A DNA stretch of 64,000 bases from Hungatella sp. UBA7603 (GTDB taxonomy: Bacteria > Bacillota > Clostridia > Lachnospirales > Lachnospiraceae), in NCBI GenBank assembly GCA_002478865.1, contig DLJZ01000030.1, positions 1 to 64,000 on the forward strand. The letters run 5' to 3'. The position numbers and the translations under genes were made by a program. Positions 57,373-64,000 of the stretch are shown in pieces (positions within the stretch are counted from its first letter, which is position 1; every line of letters begins with the position of its first letter). A model generated the notes under the pieces. The model worked only from the letters and a program-made list of their open reading frames with translations, did not search any database and was not told where the DNA came from.

Positions 57373-57388
57373 TCTTCATCTATCATTA

Positions 57389-58231
57389 TTATCTTAATTC
57401 AGTTGTAGGAATGTTATCCATATCGTCAAATGCCTGATTCTCTCCACCCATTGCCCAAACGAAGGTATAGTTGCTAGTACCTGCGCCGGAATGAATGCTC
57501 CAAGATGGGCTGATCACAGCCTGCTCATTCTGCATTACAATATGTCTTGTTTCGTTGCCTTCTCCCATCATGTGGAATACTACATTGTTCTCAGGAATTT
57601 CGAAATACATATAGATTTCCATACGTCTCTCATGTGTATGAGATGGCATGGTGTTCCATACGCTTCCTGAATCTAAAATAGTCATACCCATAGAAAGCTG
57701 GCAGGTCTCCAGTACGTCTGGATGAATAAATTGATTAATGACACGTTTGTTGGCAGTCTCCATCGCACCAAGAGGCTTTTTCGCTGCTTTTTCGATTGGA
57801 ATAAAGGTTGTCTTACATGATTTATGAGCTGGTGCACTTACCATATAAAACTTAGCTGGGTTTGATGCATCTGCACTAGAGAAAGTAACTTCTTTTGTTC
57901 CCTTTGTAATGTACAAACAATCTTTGTAGCCCATCTTGAACTCTTCCCCATCTGCAACAATGGTTCCTGCTCCGCCGATATTAAAAATACCGATTTCGCG
58001 TCTCTCAAGGAAAAAGCTTGTACCGAAGTTTTTCCAAACATCAATACCCTTGTCAATAGAAACTGTTTCTGTTGTTGGCATACAACCTAATGTAACCATA
58101 CGATCTACGTGAGAATATACAGCAACCACTTCATTGGCAACGTATAAATTTTCTATCAAAAATTCATTTCTTGTTTCTTCTGTTGTGTAGCGTTTGAAAT
58201 CCTTTTGATTTGCTGAGTAACGGATATCCAT
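57389..58231 (-). CDS. kduI: 5-keto-4-deoxyuronate isomerase KduI
   Basis: Converts 5-keto-4-deoxyuronate to 2,5-diketo-3-deoxygluconate in pectin and glycosaminoglycan breakdown. The cupin metal-binding cluster HTHERRMEIYMYF and later SWSIHSGAG are present, as are DRMVTLGCMPTTETVSIDKGID and NVVFHMMGEGNETRHIV. 280 residues, normal. Good GGAGG before the ATG. A single catabolic gene between signalling genes, with its own terminator. It shows that the organism uses uronic-acid polymers. Confidence 0.96.
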   Translation of the reverse strand: MDIRYSANQKDFKRYTTEETRNEFLIENLYVANEVVAVYSHVDRMVTLGCMPTTETVSIDKGIDVWKNFGTSFFLERREIGIFNIGGAGTIVADGEEFKMGYKDCLYITKGTKEVTFSSADASNPAKFYMVSAPAHKSCKTTFIPIEKAAKKPLGAMETANKRVINQFIHPDVLETCQLSMGMTILDSGSVWNTMPSHTHERRMEIYMYFEIPENNVVFHMMGEGNETRHIVMQNEQAVISPSWSIHSGAGTSNYTFVWAMGGENQAFDDMDNIPTTELR

Positions 58232-58373
58232 TTATTAAAACCCTCCTTGTTGTATTTAGAAATAACTGACCACTCTCATGGTATCACAAGCAGGTTTTTA
58301 ATTCAATATGTACTTAACTTTATTGTGAAAAAGCCACAATATATCTTATTATACGGCACGCATATTCATTCAT

Positions 58374-60116
58374 TTATTTAAGAATATGAAATTTTGCAAC
58401 CTCATCACGCAGCAGATTTGCCTGAGCAGATAACTCTTCACTGGAAGCGGAACTTTGTTCTGCTGTGGCGGCGTTGCTTTGTACCACTGCAGAGATTTGA
58501 CCAATTCCATAGGTGACTTCTGCCATTGCTTCTGTCTGTTCCCTGGAAGCTTGTTCTACGGTTTCCATAATTGCTTTTACGTGCTTTGCATGACCTGATA
58601 CATCGGATAAAATATCTGCATTTTCCTTTGCAGTGGTAAGTCCATCTTCCACGGCTCGGGTTGCATTCTCAACCAAGAGTGAGGTATGCTTAGCCGCCTG
58701 AGCTGCTTTTGCTGCCAGGCTTCTTACTTCCTCTGCCACCACTGCAAACCCCTTGCCAGCATCTCCCGCCCGTGCTGCCTCAACTGCTGCATTTAAAGCC
58801 AGAAGATTTGTTTGAGACGCAATGCCATCAACATCCTTTGTGATTTTTCCAATTTCGTCTGAGGTGGTTTTGATCTCATCCATTGCTTTTAACATCTGTT
58901 TCATTTTAGCATTGCTTTCTTCCACCCGGCTTACGGTTTGTTCCACGTATCCTGCTGCTTCTTCGATATGAGTTGTGCTCTGTTCTACCTGAATGGAGAC
59001 CTCTGTAATGGCTGAGGAAAGCTCTTCTATGGTTCCAGCCTGCTCCGTAGCTCCTGCTGCCAGCGCCTGGGCGGCGGATGCCACCTGAGTGGATCCAGCA
59101 TTTACTTGATCGGCAGACTGTCGTATGATTTTTAATGTCTGGTTTAACTGCTGATAAATAAGAATAAGGGATTCATGGATCGGTGCAAAATCACCTGCAT
59201 ATCTCTTCTCCACAGGGAGTGTCATATCTCCCTGTGACATGTGCTCCATGTGTCTGGCAATGTCTTTCACAACTTCTGCCATTTCAAAAATCAGTTCGTC
59301 CGTAGCCCTAGAAAGCACTTCCATCTCATCGTTGGTCTTAATGACGTTTACTGGGGGCGTATGTACATCTCCTTCTGCTAGAAGCTTAAGACGTTTGGCA
59401 ATGGGACTTAGTGGTGCTGTAATCTTACTCAAACGGCCGGTTAAAATAAATAGACCTACTACAGAAATTCCAATTGATACGAAAAGGAGAAAGACCATTT
59501 CCATGATCTTCTCTCTTTGTTGATTAACCACCGCCTGATCTATGTCGTCAATGTAATTTCCAGTGCTGATATTCCAGTCATAAGGTTCAAATCTAAGAGT
59601 ATAGGCTCTTTTGGCAAAGACTCCATCCTGACCTGGTTTGGTAAAATAAAAATCCGTAAAACCGCCACCTGCTTTCACACCATTTTCAATAAAACTGCGT
59701 ACGTAATAATTGCCCAATTTATCCTGTTCATCGTACCTTGCTTTACCTTCATATTCAGAATTCATATGTACCGCACAAATTCCATCTGTGGTATCTGCCC
59801 AGAAATAGCCGCTGCCCCCTCCATACCGGGCATTGCGAACAATGCTCTCAGCATTTTTACGTGCCTGCTGCTCCGTGATTTCCCCACTTTCATAGCGCTT
59901 ATAATTGTCACTTAGGACGCTCACTAAATTTTCTACTGCTGTTTTGATATTTTGGTCATAACTATCATAACTTAACTGAATCCAGTTCTGGTATGCTCGG
60001 TCCAAGCCGATGTAAAAAATTGTGGTTAATACAAAAATCGTGGTAAACATCAATGCACTGACGAATAAAATCAGTTTTCCCCTTACCTGCAATTTGTATT
60101 TCTTCTGCCTCTCCAT
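58374..60116 (-). CDS. Methyl-accepting chemotaxis protein with Cache domain
   Basis: Chemoreceptor: transmembrane helix 1 (about 13-35), an extracellular single-Cache domain (about 40-190, with [20 protein letters not shown] and [19 protein letters not shown]), transmembrane helix 2 (about 205-228), HAMP, and a long signalling coiled coil with the conserved hairpin [41 protein letters not shown]. There is no C-terminal CheR-binding pentapeptide. The ligand is likely a small organic acid or amino acid, as for similar Cache domains; not provable here. GGAGGAAA before the ATG. Confidence 0.95.
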   Translation of the reverse strand: MERQKKYKLQVRGKLILFVSALMFTTIFVLTTIFYIGLDRAYQNWIQLSYDSYDQNIKTAVENLVSVLSDNYKRYESGEITEQQARKNAESIVRNARYGGGSGYFWADTTDGICAVHMNSEYEGKARYDEQDKLGNYYVRSFIENGVKAGGGFTDFYFTKPGQDGVFAKRAYTLRFEPYDWNISTGNYIDDIDQAVVNQQREKIMEMVFLLFVSIGISVVGLFILTGRLSKITAPLSPIAKRLKLLAEGDVHTPPVNVIKTNDEMEVLSRATDELIFEMAEVVKDIARHMEHMSQGDMTLPVEKRYAGDFAPIHESLILIYQQLNQTLKIIRQSADQVNAGSTQVASAAQALAAGATEQAGTIEELSSAITEVSIQVEQSTTHIEEAAGYVEQTVSRVEESNAKMKQMLKAMDEIKTTSDEIGKITKDVDGIASQTNLLALNAAVEAARAGDAGKGFAVVAEEVRSLAAKAAQAAKHTSLLVENATRAVEDGLTTAKENADILSDVSGHAKHVKAIMETVEQASREQTEAMAEVTYGIGQISAVVQSNAATAEQSSASSEELSAQANLLRDEVAKFHILK

Positions 60117-60482
60117 TATGCTTTCCTCCGTTATTACATAGACTTGATGATATTCAAATATAATAACTCCGTTGCATCTTTATCGCAATGCGAGTTTGAG
60201 GAAATAGTGCGTGACTTCTTCTCATTTTGTCGATTTTTATCTTTTTAAACACATACTATTTCTACACTTGTAAAATAATTAAGATTCCAGTCTAAATATA
60301 AGCTGTTTTATTATATTAATCACTTGAACTTAGAGATTTCAGACAAATACTACTCAGTTACTAAAGTATAACAAAAATTTTGTTTTTATGGGTTTTTATA
60401 ACTATAGCCAAGATACCCTTTTTCTGAAATTCAAGATCCCGATGTCATATCGTATCTTTAAAAGGTGCCTTTTACAAAGAAA
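60117..60482. other. AT-rich intergenic region upstream of the chemoreceptor
   Basis: About 365 bases between the chemoreceptor (minus) and the terminator of the glycosyltransferase pair. No open frame of note. The only regulatory candidate is the sigma-28-like box at 60180-60206. Confidence 0.5.
60180..60206 (-). promoter_or_regulatory. Possible sigma-28 promoter of the chemoreceptor gene
   Basis: On the minus strand TATT (60206-60203), 15 nt, TGCGATAA (60187-60180). One position of the -10 and part of the -35 differ from consensus. Predicted leader about 56 nt. Confidence 0.3.
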
Positions 60483-60519
60483 ACACCTTGAACCTCAGGA
60501 TACTATGGGTTCAAGGTGT
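60483..60519 (-). terminator. Terminator after the glycosyltransferase pair
   Basis: Twelve-bp perfect stem (ACACCTTGAACC / GGTTCAAGGTGT) with a 13-nt loop, followed on the minus strand by TTTTCTTT. It lies 12 bases after the stop codon of the minus-strand gene at 60532. Confidence 0.85.
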
Positions 60520-60531
60520 AACTTATAATCA

Positions 60532-61650
60532 CTATGATGCACTTTTTTTAGAAGCAATGACTAAATTCAAATTGCTTTTTAAACGAGGATCCTCAGGAGA
60601 ATGCTCTAAGGCTTTTATTGCATGTTCCTCTGATTCATCAAGCATTCCCATACGGTATGCCGCAATGGAACACAGATCATCTGGGGTATGATCCCAGGAG
60701 TAGCCCATATTTACAAAAGTCTTTGATTTTTCATTTATTTTTAACGCTTCTTTCGCTGTATAATAGCTCATGGTCCAGTCTTTTAGTTCATAACACATTC
60801 TGGAGAATTCCACGTAAGGATCTCTCATGGTGGGCACCTCTGCAATTGCGCGGAAATACCAGCTATATGCTTCCTTTATCTTATCAAGGCGATAATAGGA
60901 TTTCGCAATCCACCGCATAGCGGCACATCGTTCGTCTGGCCAGTTTGCGTTTGGCAGATTCAGATAATCATTTAATGTGTCAATACTCTTTTGCCATTCA
61001 CCCTTATACATATATTCTCTACCAAGATAGTAGCGCATCCGTTCATCGAATGGATCTTCTTCCACTGCCAGCTCTAATAGGGGCAGATAAGATCCTCTTG
61101 ATTTGGTTGGATCAGGATGATGGTTTAAAACCATGCCTTCAATATATACGGTTTCAAGTGGCAAATCGCTGACGTATTGAACAAATTCATGAATGGGACA
61201 TTTCCAACGAAATCCCTTGCGTCCATGCACTTTGAAATAATAGAACTGGATATCCGGTGTTCCGTCTGCCTTAAGACTCCAGTTATATAGATATCGACCA
61301 GTTTTTGATATAGGACCTTGGTGAATGGGCTTATGATTTAGCCATGCTTCCTCCAGCTTTTTTCTCCACCCCGGTTCAAAGAGCTCATCTAAATCTGTGC
61401 AGACACAAACATCCACATCATCTGGAACGTGTTCCAGGGATAAGTTTCTGGCTTCATCAAATCTCCATGGTTTTACGATATCTACGTAAACAATGGCTCC
61501 TCTTTCCCTTAGCCTCTCCACAGTACCGTCATCTGACCCTGTATCCGTAACAACAATGAGATCTGCCTCATTCATGGAATCCATCCATTGATCTACGAAA
61601 TCAACTTCATTTTTACAAATGGCGTATACGCATACCTTTAATTTGCTCAT
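60532..61650 (-). CDS. Family 2 glycosyltransferase with TPR-like repeats (second of pair)
   Basis: N-terminal GT-A domain (about 1-200) with VCVYAICKNEVDFVDQWMDS, TDTGSDDGTVERLRERGA and a metal-binding DLDE (CTDLDELFEPGWR). From about residue 205 to the end are tetratricopeptide-like helices (RYYLGREYMYKGEWQKSIDTL and so on, and DDLCSIAAYRMGMLDESEEHAIKALEHSPED). No membrane segment. The ATG has GAGGAGG upstream and overlaps the previous gene's stop by four bases. It is a tandem paralogue of the gene at 61647-62759. Substrate unknown; flagellin or surface glycosylation is possible. Confidence 0.85.
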   Translation of the reverse strand: MSKLKVCVYAICKNEVDFVDQWMDSMNEADLIVVTDTGSDDGTVERLRERGAIVYVDIVKPWRFDEARNLSLEHVPDDVDVCVCTDLDELFEPGWRKKLEEAWLNHKPIHQGPISKTGRYLYNWSLKADGTPDIQFYYFKVHGRKGFRWKCPIHEFVQYVSDLPLETVYIEGMVLNHHPDPTKSRGSYLPLLELAVEEDPFDERMRYYLGREYMYKGEWQKSIDTLNDYLNLPNANWPDERCAAMRWIAKSYYRLDKIKEAYSWYFRAIAEVPTMRDPYVEFSRMCYELKDWTMSYYTAKEALKINEKSKTFVNMGYSWDHTPDDLCSIAAYRMGMLDESEEHAIKALEHSPEDPRLKSNLNLVIASKKSAS

Positions 61651-62759
61651 GAAGATACCTCCTCATTGGATTTCCGTTGGCATCTATCTTCTATCAAAGC
61701 AAGATTGCTCTTAAGTCGTAGATTTTCAGGTTCCATCTCCAGAGCTTTTATGGCATACTCTCTTGCTCTCTCAAACATGCCCATACGATATCCGCTGATG
61801 GCGCAATAATCATAAAAAGCGTATCCCCAACTGGCCGGATCTACCAAATAGCTTCCGGTACTTTCTGTAACCGTAAGACCTTTTTCAGCCATGGCAAAAC
61901 AAAGAGGCCAGTCTGCTTCCAAGTAACCGGCTTTTGCCAGCGCTAGATATGGTTCTCTTACATCAGGATCTTCCGCAAGGGATTTGAAAAGCCAGGCTCT
62001 TGCCTCTCTTTTATTGCCAAGCTCTTCATAACTATGGGCAATAAATCGCATGGAAGCGCTTCGTTCCTCTAGCCAACTTGCAGTTGGAAGGGAAAGATGA
62101 CGTTTTAGTGTGCTGATGGCTTTGTCATACTCTCCATGAAATACATATTCTCTGCCCAGCCAAAACGTGGCTCTGTCATCGGTTGGATTTTCCTCTACAG
62201 ATAATTCAAGGAGAGGGAGATATTGGCTTCTGGGCTTTGATTCATCTGGGTAGTGGTTTAATATCATTCCGCTGACCCAGCCTGAGTTTTCAGGCAATTT
62301 CCCGCTGTATTCCAAAATCTCATGTACGGGATGAATCCATTGGTATTCCTTTCTTGAATGAATTTTCTCCATAGGAAACTGTTTCTTTGGAGTTCCATCA
62401 GGATTACAGCTAAATGTAAACAAATAACGCGCCCTGGTTTGGCCAGGCTTCCAATGATCCTCTAGTTTCTTTCTCCAACCTGGCTCAAATACCTCATCAA
62501 GGTCATTGGAAACGCAGATATCTGCATCTTCCGGAATATGACTCATTGCCACGTTGCGGGCGGTATCAAAACGCCAGGGAGAAATACTTTCCTCGTAAAC
62601 AATTGCTCCTCTTTTTCGAAGCTTTTCCACGGTGTGATCTGTTGATCCAGTATCGGTTACAATTACCTCATCTGCTTCCGATACCGCATCCATCCAGCGG
62701 TCCACAAACTGTTCCTCATTTTTACTGATGGCGTAAACGCATATCTTATATTTATTCAC
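61647..62759 (-). CDS. Family 2 glycosyltransferase with TPR-like repeats (first of pair)
   Basis: Same architecture as its neighbour: ICVYAISKNEEQFVDRWMDA, TDTGSTDHTVEKLRKRGA, metal-binding NDLDEVFEPGWR, then TPR-like helices (FWLGREYVFHGEYDKAISTL). GTG start at 62759 behind AGAAGGAG. The two proteins are co-linear over their whole length, so they arose by duplication. This one leads the pair. Confidence 0.85.
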   Translation of the reverse strand: MNKYKICVYAISKNEEQFVDRWMDAVSEADEVIVTDTGSTDHTVEKLRKRGAIVYEESISPWRFDTARNVAMSHIPEDADICVSNDLDEVFEPGWRKKLEDHWKPGQTRARYLFTFSCNPDGTPKKQFPMEKIHSRKEYQWIHPVHEILEYSGKLPENSGWVSGMILNHYPDESKPRSQYLPLLELSVEENPTDDRATFWLGREYVFHGEYDKAISTLKRHLSLPTASWLEERSASMRFIAHSYEELGNKREARAWLFKSLAEDPDVREPYLALAKAGYLEADWPLCFAMAEKGLTVTESTGSYLVDPASWGYAFYDYCAISGYRMGMFERAREYAIKALEMEPENLRLKSNLALIEDRCQRKSNEEVSS

Positions 62760-62899
62760 TTTGACCTACTCCTTCTGGGGATCTATACCTACGTTCCATT
62801 ATACGCATCTAATTTCCTCCAGATAACCGGATTCCTACCCCATTTTATTTGCTAAATTCAATATATGCGGTTCGGACTTGTACCGTGAAAGGACTCGAA

Positions 62900-63430
62900 T
62901 TAAAGACTTGCTTCTACTCTGTAGACGATATGATAGATCTCTTTCTTATATGGAAAAAACTCTTCCTTTGTAAAAGGGATTCCATAGCTCATGATCATAA
63001 GCCTAAGAGGGTTGTCTTCTGGCTTAAGAGGCATCTGCTGGTAGTAAAAAGGATTTAAATGAAACCCAAGCCTTTGATAGAAACCAGCCCTACGCTCTGT
63101 CATGGGGTCATCTTTCGTTACTGGTTCTATCTCAAGAAACACAGGTTTTGCAGTTTCTTTTAAAACCTCCTCTACAAGCTGCTTACCTAGTCCTTTTCCT
63201 CTTGATTTTTCTAAAGTCGCCAGATGTTCTAAAAATACACAGCCAGGAAGTTCCCAGTATCCTAAAAAGGCCAAAACCTCTCCTTGCTCTTCTATGATTC
63301 GGACCTGGTAGGCAGGATTTTCAAACACTTTTTCCTGTCCTCTTCTGGTTCGCCTCTCAATGGCTGGAAAGGCTTCTTCATAGACTTTGTATATTTCCTC
63401 AAAACGGGATTTCGGGTGTTTCAAAAGCAT
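62900..63430 (-). CDS. GNAT-family N-acetyltransferase
   Basis: Acetyl-CoA-dependent acyltransferase of about 176 residues. The acetyl-CoA-binding motif lies in LATLEKSRGKGLGKQLVEEVLKET (R-G-K-G-L-G), followed by YQRLGFHLNPFYYQQMPL. ATG 63430 is chosen, eight bases behind TTAGGAG; the ATG at 63448 is within that site. Substrate unknown. No relation to motility is visible. Confidence 0.88.
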   Translation of the reverse strand: MLLKHPKSRFEEIYKVYEEAFPAIERRTRRGQEKVFENPAYQVRIIEEQGEVLAFLGYWELPGCVFLEHLATLEKSRGKGLGKQLVEEVLKETAKPVFLEIEPVTKDDPMTERRAGFYQRLGFHLNPFYYQQMPLKPEDNPLRLMIMSYGIPFTKEEFFPYKKEIYHIVYRVEASL

Positions 63431-63497
63431 AATTTTGTCTCCTAACATTTACAATCTACTTATCAGTGTATCATCCCTTATAGAAAGAAACAACTAT

Positions 63498-63532
63498 AAA
63501 AGCCTGCTCCGGTCAGACCAAAACAGGCTTTT
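63498..63532. terminator. Bidirectional hairpin after the 5'-nucleotidase gene
   Basis: Nine-bp perfect stem (AAAAGCCTG / CAGGCTTTT) with a 17-nt loop. It lies eight bases after the stop codon of the minus-strand gene and is followed by a T-rich end (TTTTATAGTTG) on that strand. Confidence 0.7.
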
Positions 63533-63540
63533 ATCATTGT

Positions 63541-64000
63541 TTACTTTATGGAAATTCTCCCCTGACCGAGAGGATTAGCGTAATCGTTCCCTACATTGCC
63601 ACCTAGCTGATTGCGGATATAGGAAGATAACAAATCAACGTCAGTGATCACTTCATCCCGAATCACTTTACTTCCCTTAAACATGGTCAAACCATCACCG
63701 CCTGATTTTAGCATGTAATTATGGGAAGCTACGGTATAGGTTTTATTTACATCAAGGGTTGTACCACCTACCTTAATATCAGAAACCCGATAAGCTCCAT
63801 TCACCTTAAGGAAGTTTCCTTTTTCATCTACCTGGACATTGGTGGGAACCTTTGAATCGATGGTATAAGTGAGTCCGGATACCTGGAGGAAACCACCACT
63901 TTCCTTTGGATAGTTCTTGGAAGCCATCTCAAGGGCATCTTTAATCTGCTGTCCTTTCACTTCTGCTACACATCCCATATTTCCAAAGGGGAATACAGTA
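63541..64000 (-). CDS. 5'-nucleotidase C-terminal domain, truncated by window edge
   Basis: The frame stays open to the last base of the window; the in-frame ATG at 63978 is internal, because upstream codons give TVFPFGN, the conserved start of the 5'-nucleotidase C-terminal domain (PF-N...V.LKG..ik.ALE). Further family landmarks: KESGGFLQVSGLTYTID, TYTVASHNYMLKSGGDGLTMF. The rest of the enzyme, with the metallophosphatase domain and probably a signal peptide, lies beyond 64000. These are extracellular nucleotide-scavenging enzymes. Confidence 0.85.
   Translation of the reverse strand, partial: TVFPFGNMGCVAEVKGQQIKDALEMASKNYPKESGGFLQVSGLTYTIDSKVPTNVQVDEKGNFLKVNGAYRVSDIKVGGTTLDVNKTYTVASHNYMLKSGGDGLTMFKGSKVIRDEVITDVDLLSSYIRNQLGGNVGNDYANPLGQGRISIK

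Overview
The window is about 64 kb of a low-GC, Gram-positive anaerobe. It is dominated by one of the most complete flagellum and chemotaxis clusters a single window could hold. The clostridial-type operon order, the type III export set with a CheC-like FliY rotor protein, CheC/CheD/CheV adaptation, CsrA/FliW, tandem choline-binding-type cell-wall repeats and a pectin-type uronate isomerase (KduI) suggest a motile, saccharolytic member of the Lachnospiraceae (Lacrimispora/Lachnoclostridium-like). This assignment is inference from gene content, not a database match.

Layout: (1) 1-1006: the 3' tail of a gene, then AT-rich gene-free DNA with a degenerate 14-bp tandem repeat. (2) 1007-6738, minus strand: a FliK/YlqG-like protein, an FlhB-C-terminus-like protein, a PilZ protein, two paralogous wall-binding proteins and a lytic transglycosylase without a signal peptide. 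(3) 6864-11526, plus: cheA-cheW-cheR-cheB. (4) 11624-16767, plus: late flagellar operon flgM-flgN-flgK-flgL-DUF6470-fliW-csrA. (5) 16770-19475: a degenerate nucleotidyltransferase-like gene, a secreted C39-like peptidase and a FliT-like chaperone. (6) 19540-22304, minus: fliS and a large fliD. (7) 22444-24377, plus: a ParA-type ATPase followed by a protein with a basic N-terminus, an acidic repetitive linker and a C-terminal ComFB domain. (8) 24374-50802, minus: the main fla/che operon, read from a consensus sigma-A promoter at 50966-50938: flgB-fliE-fliF-G-H-I-J-K-flgD-orf-flgE-flbD-motA-motB-fliM-cheY-flgC-fliY-fliO-P-Q-R-flhB-flhA-fliA-flgF-flgG-cheC-cheD-cheV-EAL/HDOD. (9) 51056-64000: HD-GYP response regulator, three family 2 glycosyltransferases, a YjfB-type motility protein, a two-component system, kduI, a Cache chemoreceptor, an acetyltransferase and a 5'-nucleotidase fragment.

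How it works together: the main operon builds the basal body, export gate, hook, stator and switch, and encodes the late sigma factor FliA. FlgM holds FliA until the hook is finished. FliA-type promoter boxes (TTAA/TTAT, 15 nt, then NNCGATAA/T) recur before flgM, cheA, yjfB, cheV, fliD, the chemoreceptor and the wall-binding genes. No flagellin gene lies in the window. FliW/CsrA would control flagellin translation from a gene elsewhere. PilZ, HD-GYP, degenerate EAL/HDOD and ComFB proteins link the cluster to nucleotide second messengers.

Most notable: the ParA-ComFB pair, which looks like an undescribed cargo-positioning module. A MotB lacks the proton-binding aspartate. flgC has moved away from flgB-fliE. 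fliL and flhF/flhG are missing from their usual places. FlgD carries a tandem duplication, and the hook protein FlgE a helical insertion of about 230 residues.
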